Positions 1 through 5,369 of a stretch of 5,369 nucleotides of DNA are shown here, one piece after another. The stretch is from an uncultured beta proteobacterium (GTDB taxonomy: Bacteria; Pseudomonadota; Gammaproteobacteria; Burkholderiales; Burkholderiaceae), in the NCBI GenBank assembly GCA_903938955.1, contig CAJAFJ010000314.1, positions 1-5,369 of the forward strand. Direction: 5' to 3'. Numbering within the stretch: the first letter of the stretch is position 1; every line of letters begins with the position of its first letter. A model generated the notes under the pieces. It had not been told where the DNA came from. It worked only from the letters and a program-made list of their open reading frames with translations, and did not search any database. Both the position numbers and the translations under genes were made by a program.

Positions 1-1570
1 CGGCGGGCACTTTGCCGGAGGCACCGCTCATGCGGCCATCGGTCACCAGCGCGACCTTGAAACCCTTGCCCTGCAACACGGCCAGCGGCGGCGTGAGCTT
101 ATGCAACTCGGGCATACCATTGGCTTGCGGCCCTTGCCAGCGCACCACGCACACCACATCACGGTCAAGTTCACCGGCATTGAAGGCCGCGTGCAAACCT
201 TCTTGCGAGTCAAACAACCGGCACGGCGCCTCGATCACATGGCGGTCATCCGGCACCGCAGAAATTTTGATCACGCTGCGGCCCAGATTGCCCAGCAGCA
301 ATTTAAGTCCACCGGTGGCACTGAAAGGCGCACTGGCCGGGCGCACCACGCTCTCGTCCAAACTGGCACCGGCATCAACCCAGCGCAAGGCGCCATCAGC
401 CGGGTTGACGCCCGGGATGGCCGTATATTCACGCAGGCCGCCAGCCCGCACCGTCAGCACATCGGCGTGCATAAAGCCCGCGTCCAGCAGTTCACGAATC
501 ACAAAGCCAGGGCCGCCAGCCGCCTGGAACTGGTTAACGTCGGCACTGCCGTTGGGATAGACCCGACTGAGCAAGGGCACCACGTCAGACAGGTTTGAGA
601 AGTCATCCCAGTCAATCACGATACCCGCAGCGCGAGCCACCGCCACCCAATGAATCAAATGGTTGGTGGAGCCGCCGGTGGCCAGCAAAGCCACCATTGC
701 GTTGACGATGCAACGCTCGTCCACCACCTGGCCAATCGGGGCAAAGCGGCGCGACTTGATGTCGCCCAGCACGGTGCGCACCGCTTCGCGCGTGAGCTCC
801 TCGCGCACGGCCGCACCGGGGTTGATGAAGGCCGTGCCCGGCACATGCAGGCCCATGACTTCAAGCAGCATCTGGTTGCTGTTGGCTGTGCCGTAAAAAG
901 TGCAAGTGCCCGAGCCATGGTAGGCCTTGGACTCGGCTTCCAGCAGTTCGGCGCGGCCGACCAGACCCAACGCCGCCTGCTCGCGCACCTTGGATTTTTC
1001 GTTGTTTGACAGGCCGGAAGTCATCGGGCCCGCGGGCACAAACACCGTGGGCAAATGGCCAAAATGCAGAGCGCCGATCAGCAGGCCAGGCACGATCTTG
1101 TCGCACACGCCCAACATCAACGCGGCATCAAACACATCGTGGCTCAGCGAGACGGCGGTGGCCATGGCAATCACATCGCGCGAAAACAGGCTGAGTTCCA
1201 TACCCGCCGTGCCTTGCGTAACGCCGTCGCACATGGCGGGCACGCCGCCCGCCACCTGCGCCGTGGCACCGAGTTTGCGGGCCTCCAGCTTGATGATGTC
1301 GGGGTAATGTTGCAGCGGCGCGTGGGCCGACAGCACATCGTTGTAGGCGGTGACGATACCGATGTTGGGTGCCCGCTCGGCCACCACACGGAATTTATCG
1401 TTACTGGGCAAGGCTGCAAAAGCGTGGGCCACATTGGCACAGCCCAAACGCTCGGCACCCGGTTTGCGGTTGGCTGTCTGGGTCAGTCGCTCAAGATAGG
1501 CACTGCGCGTGGCCTGGCTGCGTTCGCGGATGCGTGCTGTGACGGCTTCAACAATAGGATGGAGTTTCAT
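1..1570 (-). CDS. edd: Phosphogluconate dehydratase (Entner-Doudoroff), C-terminus cut by window edge
   Basis: Converts 6-phosphogluconate to 2-keto-3-deoxy-6-phosphogluconate in the cytoplasm, the committed step of the Entner-Doudoroff pathway; a member of the IlvD/Edd [4Fe-4S] dehydratase family. The minus frame from the ATG at 1570-1568 is open for 523 codons to the left edge, about 80 residues short of the roughly 600 usual for Edd. Three cysteines fit the cluster ligands: C114 in [11 protein letters not shown]156 in the family signature [11 protein letters not shown], and C223 in [14 protein letters not shown]. The second family signature, [12 protein letters not shown], is at residues 507-518. 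The motif GMPELHKL and the N-terminus ([20 protein letters not shown]) resemble E. coli Edd, and Edd-specific [10 protein letters not shown] separates it from IlvD. I see no Shine-Dalgarno sequence before the ATG. The gene diverges from sodC; an eda gene could lie beyond the left edge, which cannot be seen. No frameshift was found. Confidence 0.96.
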   Translation of the reverse strand, partial: MKLHPIVEAVTARIRERSQATRSAYLERLTQTANRKPGAERLGCANVAHAFAALPSNDKFRVVAERAPNIGIVTAYNDVLSAHAPLQHYPDIIKLEARKLGATAQVAGGVPAMCDGVTQGTAGMELSLFSRDVIAMATAVSLSHDVFDAALMLGVCDKIVPGLLIGALHFGHLPTVFVPAGPMTSGLSNNEKSKVREQAALGLVGRAELLEAESKAYHGSGTCTFYGTANSNQMLLEVMGLHVPGTAFINPGAAVREELTREAVRTVLGDIKSRRFAPIGQVVDERCIVNAMVALLATGGSTNHLIHWVAVARAAGIVIDWDDFSNLSDVVPLLSRVYPNGSADVNQFQAAGGPGFVIRELLDAGFMHADVLTVRAGGLREYTAIPGVNPADGALRWVDAGASLDESVVRPASAPFSATGGLKLLLGNLGRSVIKISAVPDDRHVIEAPCRLFDSQEGLHAAFNAGELDRDVVCVVRWQGPQANGMPELHKLTPPLAVLQGKGFKVALVTDGRMSGASGKVPA

Positions 1571-1585
1571 GGCGCTTGAAAAGTT

Positions 1586-1600
1586 GGTAACTAAATTACA
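1586..1600. promoter_or_regulatory. Possible HexR-like operator upstream of edd
   Basis: The 15-mer GGTAACTAAATTACA is an imperfect palindrome centred on position 1593. It differs at two positions from the gammaproteobacterial HexR consensus as I remember it (TGTAATTAAATTACA). HexR is an RpiR-family repressor that senses 2-keto-3-deoxy-6-phosphogluconate, the Edd product, and commonly controls edd. The site starts 16 bp before the edd ATG on the transcribed side, a position suited to repression. Against it, betaproteobacterial HexR sites may differ from this consensus, and the left half also belongs to the GGTAAC series seen elsewhere in the gap. Confidence 0.35.
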
Positions 1601-1698
1601 AGCGCAATGGTACTCGGTAACCGTCAACAATGGGGATTCCCTGCGTTACCAGATGGTTACCAAACTCAAACCCCTGCGTCATCCGCTCGTATATTCGC

Positions 1699-1727
1699 TT
1701 GTGTGGGCATCGACATTAACCTACATT
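1699..1727 (+). promoter_or_regulatory. Candidate sigma-70 promoter for sodC
   Basis: A -35-like TTGTGT (1699-1704) is followed after exactly 17 bp by a -10-like TACATT (1722-1727). Transcription would begin near 1734 and give a leader of about 25 nt containing the sodC ribosome binding site. Both boxes are weak matches (3/6 and 4/6), so the call rests mainly on spacing and position. TATATT at 1690-1695 is another possible -10 but has no recognisable -35 box. Confidence 0.3.
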
Positions 1728-1748
1728 TGCAGACTGATTTCAACCCTT

Positions 1749-1752
1749 GGAG
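1749..1752 (+). promoter_or_regulatory. Ribosome binding site that fixes the sodC start
   Basis: GGAG lies 6 nt before the ATG at 1759-1761. This favours that ATG over the in-frame TTG at 1747, four codons upstream, which would overlap the ribosome binding site. Starting at 1759 also places MIKPIS directly before the hydrophobic stretch of the signal peptide, as expected for a lipoprotein. Confidence 0.75.
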
Positions 1753-1758
1753 ACCCTC

Positions 1759-2274
1759 ATGATCAAACCCATTTCATTGCTGGCTGCAGCCTTGGTACTC
1801 ACCGCTTGCGCGTCCACGCCGCCCGGCCCCACCGCCTCGGCTGCCTTGGTCGCCACCAAAGGCAGTACGGTAACGGGATCGGTTCAATTCGCGCAAAAAG
1901 GCAACATGGTGCGGGTCAGCGGCGAAGTGCGGGGGCTCGCGCCCAACACCGAGCATGGCTTTCATGTGCATGACAAAGGTGACTGCTCCAGCGGCGACGG
2001 ACTCAGTGCGGGCGGCCACTTCAACCCCAATGGCAAAGCCCACGGCTCGCATGATGTCAGCGAACACCATACCGGTGACCTGCCCAGCCTGAAAGCCGAC
2101 GCCAACGGCATAGCGCATATCAATTTTGAGTCCGCCACCATCACTGTGGGCAGCGGCGTGACCGATGTGAGCGGACGTGGACTGATCGTGCACCGCGACC
2201 CAGATGACTTCAAGACCCAGCCCACCGGCAACGCAGGCCCGCGCCTGGCCTGCGCCGTCATCACAAAATCCTGA
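1759..2274 (+). CDS. sodC: Superoxide dismutase [Cu-Zn], predicted lipoprotein
   Basis: Disproportionates superoxide to oxygen and hydrogen peroxide in the cell envelope. The 171-residue product starts with a lipoprotein signal peptide: a hydrophobic stretch and the lipobox LTAC, with C17 as the lipidated residue. Residues after it are Ala-Ser, so nothing suggests inner-membrane retention; an outer-membrane anchor facing the periplasm is inferred. All metal ligands are visible by comparison with the Cu/Zn-SOD family: copper H69, H71 (FHVH), H87 and H145; zinc H87 (bridging, GGHFNP), H95, H104 and D107 (HHTGDLP). C76 and C165 can form the conserved disulfide, and R162 (GPRLAC) is the active-site arginine. 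The gene looks intact and catalytically competent. It has its own upstream region, diverges from edd, and is followed 52 bp later by pdxH on the same strand. Confidence 0.95.
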   Translation: MIKPISLLAAALVLTACASTPPGPTASAALVATKGSTVTGSVQFAQKGNMVRVSGEVRGLAPNTEHGFHVHDKGDCSSGDGLSAGGHFNPNGKAHGSHDVSEHHTGDLPSLKADANGIAHINFESATITVGSGVTDVSGRGLIVHRDPDDFKTQPTGNAGPRLACAVITKS

Positions 2275-2290
2275 AAATCACGCCCGCGAT

Positions 2291-2314
2291 GGCAAGCCAT
2301 GACCGTGGCTTGCC
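2291..2314. repeat. Perfect 9-bp inverted repeat between sodC and pdxH
   Basis: The arms GGCAAGCCA (2291-2299) and TGGCTTGCC (2306-2314) are perfectly complementary around a 6-nt spacer, TGACCG. In RNA this would be a stable hairpin 16 nt after the sodC stop codon. No run of T follows on either strand (TATACTGAGG comes next on plus), so it is not a standard intrinsic terminator. It could still limit read-through or protect the sodC mRNA 3' end. In DNA it occupies the spacer and -35 area of the candidate pdxH promoter, so a dimeric repressor operator is an equally fair reading. Confidence 0.7.
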
Positions 2315-2320
2315 TATACT
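2315..2320 (+). promoter_or_regulatory. Candidate -10 box of a pdxH promoter
   Basis: TATACT matches the sigma-70 -10 consensus at 5 of 6 positions. It ends 6 bp before the pdxH ATG (2327), which would put the transcription start at or next to the A of the start codon. I see no good -35 element: the hexamer 17 bp upstream is GCAAGC. A TG lies two rather than one base before the box, so it is not a proper extended -10. The sequence could be chance. Confidence 0.3.
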
Positions 2321-2326
2321 GAGGCC

Positions 2327-2989
2327 ATGACCTCTATCGCCGATCTCCGCAAAAGTTACGAACGTGCCGAACTCAATGAAGAGGCTTCGCACGCCGACCC
2401 CCTGCTTCAATTTGAACAATGGCTGAAAGAAGCCATCAGTTCTGAAATACCCGAACCCAATGCCATGACCCTGGCGACCGTCGCCAGCAACTTGCGCCCC
2501 AGCACCCGCGTGGTGCTGATCAAAGGTTATGACGCCAGCGGCATCACTTGGTTTACCAACTATGACAGCCGCAAGGGGCACGAGTTGGCGGGCAACCCGT
2601 TTGCGGCGCTGCAATTTCACTGGGTCGAGCTGGAGCGCGTGGTGCGCATTGAAGGCCTGGTTGAAAAGGTCAGCGACAAAGAAAGTGACGACTATTTTCA
2701 CAGCCGCCCGCTGGATTCGCGCATTGGCGCCTGGGCCTCGCCACAAAGTCAGGTGATTTCCGGGCGCGGCGTGCTGGTCGCCAACGCGGTCAAGTTCGGG
2801 GCGCAGTTTTTACTGCATCCGCCACGCCCGCCCCACTGGGGCGGCTACCGGCTCAAGCCGGACAACTGGCAGTTCTGGCAGGGCCGCAAAAGCCGCTTGC
2901 ATGACCGTTTGCGCTATACCTTGAGCGCGGACGACAACGGCACAAAAACCGCTGAAGCCCGCTGGATTCGCGAGCGCCTGGCGCCCTGA
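2327..2989 (+). CDS. pdxH: Pyridoxamine 5'-phosphate oxidase
   Basis: FMN-dependent cytoplasmic enzyme that oxidises pyridoxine 5'-phosphate or pyridoxamine 5'-phosphate to pyridoxal 5'-phosphate, the last step of vitamin B6 synthesis and salvage; normally a homodimer. The product has 220 residues, the usual length for the family. FMN-binding segments [10 protein letters not shown] (57-66) and TNYDSRKG (77-84) are present. Residues that align with the E. coli substrate-phosphate ligands are Y123, R127 and S131 in [22 protein letters not shown], and R190 and H192 in the C-terminal signature [12 protein letters not shown]. The protein ends with the typical ERLAP. The residue before FW is Q182 where the classical signature has Glu. 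The insert [19 protein letters not shown] resembles betaproteobacterial PdxH. Start at ATG 2327: GAGG ends only 2 nt before it, too close for a normal ribosome binding site. The gene converges with aotP, 44 bp away. Confidence 0.96.
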   Translation: MTSIADLRKSYERAELNEEASHADPLLQFEQWLKEAISSEIPEPNAMTLATVASNLRPSTRVVLIKGYDASGITWFTNYDSRKGHELAGNPFAALQFHWVELERVVRIEGLVEKVSDKESDDYFHSRPLDSRIGAWASPQSQVISGRGVLVANAVKFGAQFLLHPPRPPHWGGYRLKPDNWQFWQGRKSRLHDRLRYTLSADDNGTKTAEARWIRERLAP

Positions 2990-3009
2990 AATCGTTACTG
3001 CGGTTCAGG
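2985..3009. repeat. Weak hairpin at the pdxH/aotP convergent junction
   Basis: CCTGAA (2985-2990, overlapping the pdxH stop codon) can pair with TTCAGG (3004-3009) across a 13-nt loop. The stem is only 6 bp and no T-tract follows on either strand, so it does not qualify as an intrinsic terminator. The 44-bp gap between the two convergent stop codons therefore shows no clear terminator for either gene; Rho-dependent or overlapping termination is possible. Confidence 0.3.
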
Positions 3010-3033
3010 CACCAAATCGCAGGCCACAGCCCC

Positions 3034-3810
3034 TTATTTAAGGCTGCCTGACAAGAACTGCGCCAGCCGCACGCTCTTGGGGCTGGTCAGCACGTGCGCC
3101 GGATTGCCCTCTTCTTCGATACGGCCCTTGTGCAGGAAGATCACATGGTTGGACACCTCACGGGCAAAGCCCATTTCGTGGGTGACGACCACCATGGTGC
3201 GGCCTTCCAAGGCCAGGTTTTTCATGACCTTGAGCACCTCGGACACCAGCTCGGGGTCGAGCGCACTGGTGGGCTCGTCGAACAACATCACTTCGGGCTC
3301 CATGGCCAGGGCGCGGGCAATGGCCACGCGCTGCTGCTGGCCGCCACTCATGTGCGATGGGTATCGGTCTTCAATGCCCGCCAGATCGACGCGCGCCAGG
3401 TATTTGCGCGCAATTTCAACCGCTTCATCGCGGCCAACGCCCATGACATGCATAGGCGCTTCAATGATGTTTTGCAACACCGTCATGTGCGCCCACAAAT
3501 TGAAATGCTGAAACACCATCGCCAGCTTGGTGCGAATGCGCTGCAGTTGCCGGGGGTCCACGGCACCCAGCTCGCCATTCGGCGTGGGGGCTAATTTAAG
3601 CGACTCACCGGCGACCAGAATGCGGCCTTCATGCGGTTTCTCCAGCAGGTTGATGCAGCGCAGAAACGTACTTTTGCCAGAACCTGAGCTGCCAATGATG
3701 CTGATCACATCGCCCGCATGCGCGGTCAGCGAGACGCCTTTAAGCACCTCGTTGGCACCGAAGCGCTTGTGGATGTTTTCTACCTGGAGTTTGATGAGTT
3801 TGGTGGTCAT
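3034..3810 (-). CDS. aotP: ATP-binding protein of a basic amino acid ABC importer (HisP/AotP type)
   Basis: Cytoplasmic ATPase that powers uptake of polar, probably basic, amino acids (histidine, arginine, ornithine, lysine group). The 258 residues show a complete ABC cassette: Walker [10 protein letters not shown] (40-48), Q-loop in VFQHFNLW (Q101), signature MSGGQQQR (154-161), Walker B VMLFDEP (174-180), D-loop SALD (182-185) and switch histidine H211 in [10 protein letters not shown]. It resembles E. coli HisP over its whole length, including LKGVSL near the start and the GSLK end. The order of genes (permease, AotO-like hydrolase, ATPase) is why aotP is preferred to hisP as a name; substrate specificity cannot be read from this subunit. 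It is the last gene of the operon, 37 bp after the hydrolase gene. I see no Shine-Dalgarno sequence before the ATG at 3810, so translation may depend on the upstream gene. No argR follows. Confidence 0.93.
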   Translation of the reverse strand: MTTKLIKLQVENIHKRFGANEVLKGVSLTAHAGDVISIIGSSGSGKSTFLRCINLLEKPHEGRILVAGESLKLAPTPNGELGAVDPRQLQRIRTKLAMVFQHFNLWAHMTVLQNIIEAPMHVMGVGRDEAVEIARKYLARVDLAGIEDRYPSHMSGGQQQRVAIARALAMEPEVMLFDEPTSALDPELVSEVLKVMKNLALEGRTMVVVTHEMGFAREVSNHVIFLHKGRIEEEGNPAHVLTSPKSVRLAQFLSGSLK

Positions 3811-3847
3811 GGGCTAAGGAGCTGAATAGGCACAGGGAGAAGCGGGC

Positions 3848-4978
3848 TCAAGCGCCCAGCAGTTCACCGGTTCTGAAAGGGGTGGCGCCAGCAATTTTGG
3901 CCAACTCACCACCGGCCGTGACGTAGCGGTCGCGAATGCGGGCATACAAGACGCCGTCAACGCCCGCCACGATGCGCTGCGTCTGGTTGGCAATCGGGTC
4001 AATCACTTCGGCGACCAGATCGCCCTGGCTTAAGCGGTCGCCGACATGGGCGGCAAAAACCACCACGCCCGCCGCGGTCGCGTTCAGGGTTTCTGAACCG
4101 GCCAGCGGTGTTGGCTGGCATTTGAAAGGGGGAATGACGGGCAGTTGCTCGCACGCCAGCACGCCAATGTGCTGCAAATAGGCATAAATGGCTTGCGCAT
4201 CGGTCTTGGCAAACGCATGGCTCACATCCCGCTCGCCGCGCAACTCGATGGTGGTGCTGCAGCAGCCTTGCGGCAACGGCGCCTTGAGGCCTGCTGCGGC
4301 CAAGGCCTCCGCCAGCCGCCACCACACACCCGACAGGCATTCATCAAACGGGCCTGAGCCTGAGTTCTTCGCCAGCAAAATGGCCTCGCTGCCCATCAGG
4401 CGTGCCAGCGGCTCTAGCTGCGGCCAACAGGGTTCTTCGGTGTAGAAGTGCATCACGCCTTCGCCATCGCAATGCAGGTCCAGCACGCTGTCGGCGTCAT
4501 GCGCCAGGGTCAGCAGCGTGCGACGCAGGCTGTGCAACTCGGTCACGGGAGCCCAGCTTTGCAAATACGCGCCCATGGCACGGCGCACCAGCGCCACGTT
4601 GGCTTGCGGGTCGTTCGTTACCGCTGCCAGCACGGTCGGTGCCGTGGCTTTTGCCAGATCGGGGTAATGGCGGTTGTAGTTCTCGGACGTATCCAGGTCA
4701 AAGCGGCCCATTGGTTTATGGTCCAGCCGCTGCGCCAGCCCGAGCGGGTTGGACACCGGCACCAGAATGACTTCACCCTGAATCAGTTGGGCGGCCTCGG
4801 CCGCTTCCAACAGGCTCCGCAAGTGGTGCGCCACCAGCATGCCGGGCAACTCTTCCGCGTGCAGACTGGCCTGGATGTACACCTTGGGGCGCGCGCCCGG
4901 TGTGCCAAAGTGAAAACTGGTCAGCGTTTTTTGGCTGCCCAGACTGCTGGCGAGCAAGGGATGGTCAATGCGTTGCAT
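3848..4978 (-). CDS. aotO: AotO-like zinc hydrolase (succinylglutamate desuccinylase/aspartoacylase family, M14)
   Basis: Predicted cytoplasmic zinc-dependent amidohydrolase; family members remove acyl groups from N-acylated amino acids. The reaction of the AotO branch is, to my knowledge, not established. With the ATG start the protein has 376 residues. Zinc ligands: H40 and E43 (HAEE in IQASLHAEELPG) and H169 (DLHCD). The likely catalytic base is E245 (TIELRGE). A substrate-binding region with ENYNRHYPD (99-107) follows RFDLD, like the Asn-Arg motif of aspartoacylase. Residues about 298-364 look like a lipoyl-like beta-barrel (GVVVFAAHVGDRLSQGDLVAEV) without the modified lysine. The start is uncertain. 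ATG 4978 lies 5 nt past the permease stop codon; an in-frame TTG at 4987 would overlap that stop and add three residues. Neither has a clear Shine-Dalgarno sequence. ATG is chosen because TTG is rarer and MQRIDHPL looks like a normal start. Confidence 0.85.
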   Translation of the reverse strand: MQRIDHPLLASSLGSQKTLTSFHFGTPGARPKVYIQASLHAEELPGMLVAHHLRSLLEAAEAAQLIQGEVILVPVSNPLGLAQRLDHKPMGRFDLDTSENYNRHYPDLAKATAPTVLAAVTNDPQANVALVRRAMGAYLQSWAPVTELHSLRRTLLTLAHDADSVLDLHCDGEGVMHFYTEEPCWPQLEPLARLMGSEAILLAKNSGSGPFDECLSGVWWRLAEALAAAGLKAPLPQGCCSTTIELRGERDVSHAFAKTDAQAIYAYLQHIGVLACEQLPVIPPFKCQPTPLAGSETLNATAAGVVVFAAHVGDRLSQGDLVAEVIDPIANQTQRIVAGVDGVLYARIRDRYVTAGGELAKIAGATPFRTGELLGA

Positions 4979-4983
4979 GGCGA

Positions 4984-5369
4984 TCAATGTTTACGCGGCG
5001 CCAGATAAGCCAGCAGGCGCCCTTCGCTGAAGCGGAAGAAGCCAATCAGGCAAAACGAGGCGGTGAGGTAGATGGAGGCGGCGGCCAGGTAGGCCTCAAA
5101 CGGCAGGTAATAGTCCGAGTAAATGCGGCTGGCCGCCGCGGTCACATCCAGCATCGACGGCACGGCGCTGGCCAGGCTGGTGCTGTGCAGCATCATCACC
5201 ACTTCATTGCTGTAGGCGGGCAAGGTGCGGCGCATGGCGCTGGGCAGCACGATCCGCAGAACGGCCTGAAAGCGGCTCATGCCAAAGGCCTGCGCGGCTT
5301 CAATCTCGCCCGGGCTGGTTTCCCGAATGGCACCAGCCAGCATTTCGGCGGTGTAGGCGGCGGTATTCA
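4984..5369 (-). CDS. aotM: Amino acid ABC transporter permease (HisM/AotM type), N-terminus cut by window edge
   Basis: Inner-membrane permease half of the same importer. The last 127 residues are visible (first whole codon at 5367-5365, NTAAYTAEMLAGAI), roughly half of a normal protein of about 230-240 residues; the start lies beyond the right edge. The cytoplasmic EAA loop that docks with the ATPase is a perfect match to EAA-x3-G-x9-I-x-LP: it begins EAAQAFG and ends IVLP. Two more hydrophobic segments follow, around LASAVPSMLDVTAAAS and YLAAASIYLTASFCLIGFF, and the protein ends LAYLAPRKH. Its stop codon is 5 nt before the ATG of the hydrolase gene, which indicates one transcript and probable translational coupling. 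The HisM/AotM side rather than the HisQ/AotQ side is inferred from its position directly before aotO. The partner permease and binding-protein genes would lie to the right. Confidence 0.88.
   Translation of the reverse strand, partial: NTAAYTAEMLAGAIRETSPGEIEAAQAFGMSRFQAVLRIVLPSAMRRTLPAYSNEVVMMLHSTSLASAVPSMLDVTAAASRIYSDYYLPFEAYLAAASIYLTASFCLIGFFRFSEGRLLAYLAPRKH

Larger units (their letters stand above)
1571..1758. promoter_or_regulatory. edd-sodC divergent intergenic region with clustered GGTAAC/GTTACC hexamers
   Basis: This 188-bp gap separates the start codons of two divergent genes, so it should hold both promoters. It contains four copies of one hexamer in 76 bp: GGTAAC at 1586-1591 and 1616-1621, and its complement GTTACC at 1645-1650 and 1656-1661. 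The second lies within the near-palindrome CGGTAACCG (1615-1623) and the fourth within TGGTTACCA (1654-1662). The last two copies are 11 bp apart, about one helical turn. Such clustering suggests binding sites for a transcription factor. The arrangement lies nearer to edd than to sodC, so edd is the likelier target. The regulator is not identified: HexR (RpiR family) and a LacI-family gluconate-type regulator, whose known sites contain GTTACC, are both candidates from general knowledge. Confidence 0.5.

Noticed and set aside
298..364. Lipoyl/biotinyl-like domain in the AotO-like protein (residue numbers) as a cofactor-carrying domain
   Set aside because: The fold-like pattern is present but the turn that would carry the modified lysine reads RLSQGD, so attachment of lipoate or biotin is unlikely; C-terminal beta domains are normal in this family.
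12..1579. Several plus-strand and other-frame open frames (for example 12-560, 101-598, 650-1009, 1055-1579) opposite edd
   Set aside because: They lie antisense to a clearly conserved Edd frame, have no recognisable domains, and show low-complexity Arg/Ala/Ser/Pro/His-rich composition typical of shadow frames in GC-rich DNA.
1622..1627. TTGACG on the minus strand as a -35 box of an edd promoter
   Set aside because: The hexamer 17 bp downstream is CGCTTG and nearby TGTAAT is about 21 bp away, so no acceptable -10 partner is present. It may still contribute, but I cannot support a promoter call.
1869..1874. A fifth GGTAAC inside sodC
   Set aside because: It is within coding sequence, 208 bp from the cluster, and one copy per kilobase or so is expected by chance.
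2261..2746. 161-residue minus-strand open frame opposite pdxH
   Set aside because: Antisense to a conserved PdxH frame, no family features, no ribosome binding site.
3032..3043. Palindrome CCTTATTTAAGG at the aotP stop codon as a terminator
   Set aside because: A hairpin would have about 4 bp of stem and no T-tract follows; too weak.
3094..3594. 166-residue plus-strand open frame opposite aotP
   Set aside because: Antisense shadow of the ABC ATPase, His/Gln-rich without any recognisable motif.
3816..3821. AAGGAG on the plus strand, a perfect Shine-Dalgarno core
   Set aside because: No start codon follows at a usable distance on the plus strand and the neighbouring genes are on the minus strand; chance.
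4448..5008. 186-residue plus-strand open frame opposite the AotO-like gene
   Set aside because: Antisense to a frame with intact zinc-ligand motifs; composition is that of a shadow frame.

Overview
The window reads as ordinary chromosomal DNA of a betaproteobacterium, most likely a member of the Comamonadaceae (Rhodoferax/Polaromonas-like). That placement rests on the high but not extreme GC content and on the style of the PdxH, AotP and Edd proteins as I remember them; no search was run. All genes are metabolic or transport genes. I see no mobile element, CRISPR array, tRNA or rRNA.

Layout, left to right. Positions 1-1570 (minus strand) hold most of edd, the Entner-Doudoroff 6-phosphogluconate dehydratase; its C-terminal end lies beyond the left edge. 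A 188-bp divergent intergenic region (1571-1758) follows. It carries an unusual cluster of GGTAAC/GTTACC hexamers, including one site that resembles a HexR operator next to the edd start. On the plus strand come sodC (1759-2274), a Cu/Zn superoxide dismutase predicted to be a lipoprotein, and pdxH (2327-2989), pyridoxamine 5'-phosphate oxidase. Between them a perfect 9-bp inverted repeat directly abuts a TATACT -10-like box, which in turn sits 6 bp before the pdxH ATG. pdxH converges on a minus-strand operon that runs in from the right edge.

That operon reads aotM/hisM-like permease (partial, 4984-5369), then an M14-family zinc hydrolase of the AstE/aspartoacylase group (3848-4978), then a HisP/AotP-type ATPase (3034-3810). 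The order permease - AotO-like hydrolase - ATPase matches the aotJQMOP arginine/ornithine uptake operon of Pseudomonas aeruginosa, except that no argR follows the ATPase gene here. The permease and ATPase should form the inner-membrane part of a basic amino acid importer. The hydrolase is cytoplasmic by prediction, and its substrate is unknown.

The points most worth a second look are the regulatory sequences: the GGTAAC cluster between edd and sodC, and the palindrome plus possible leaderless start at pdxH. The one biochemical open question is the job of the AotO-like hydrolase. I did not find evidence of an undescribed multi-gene system.
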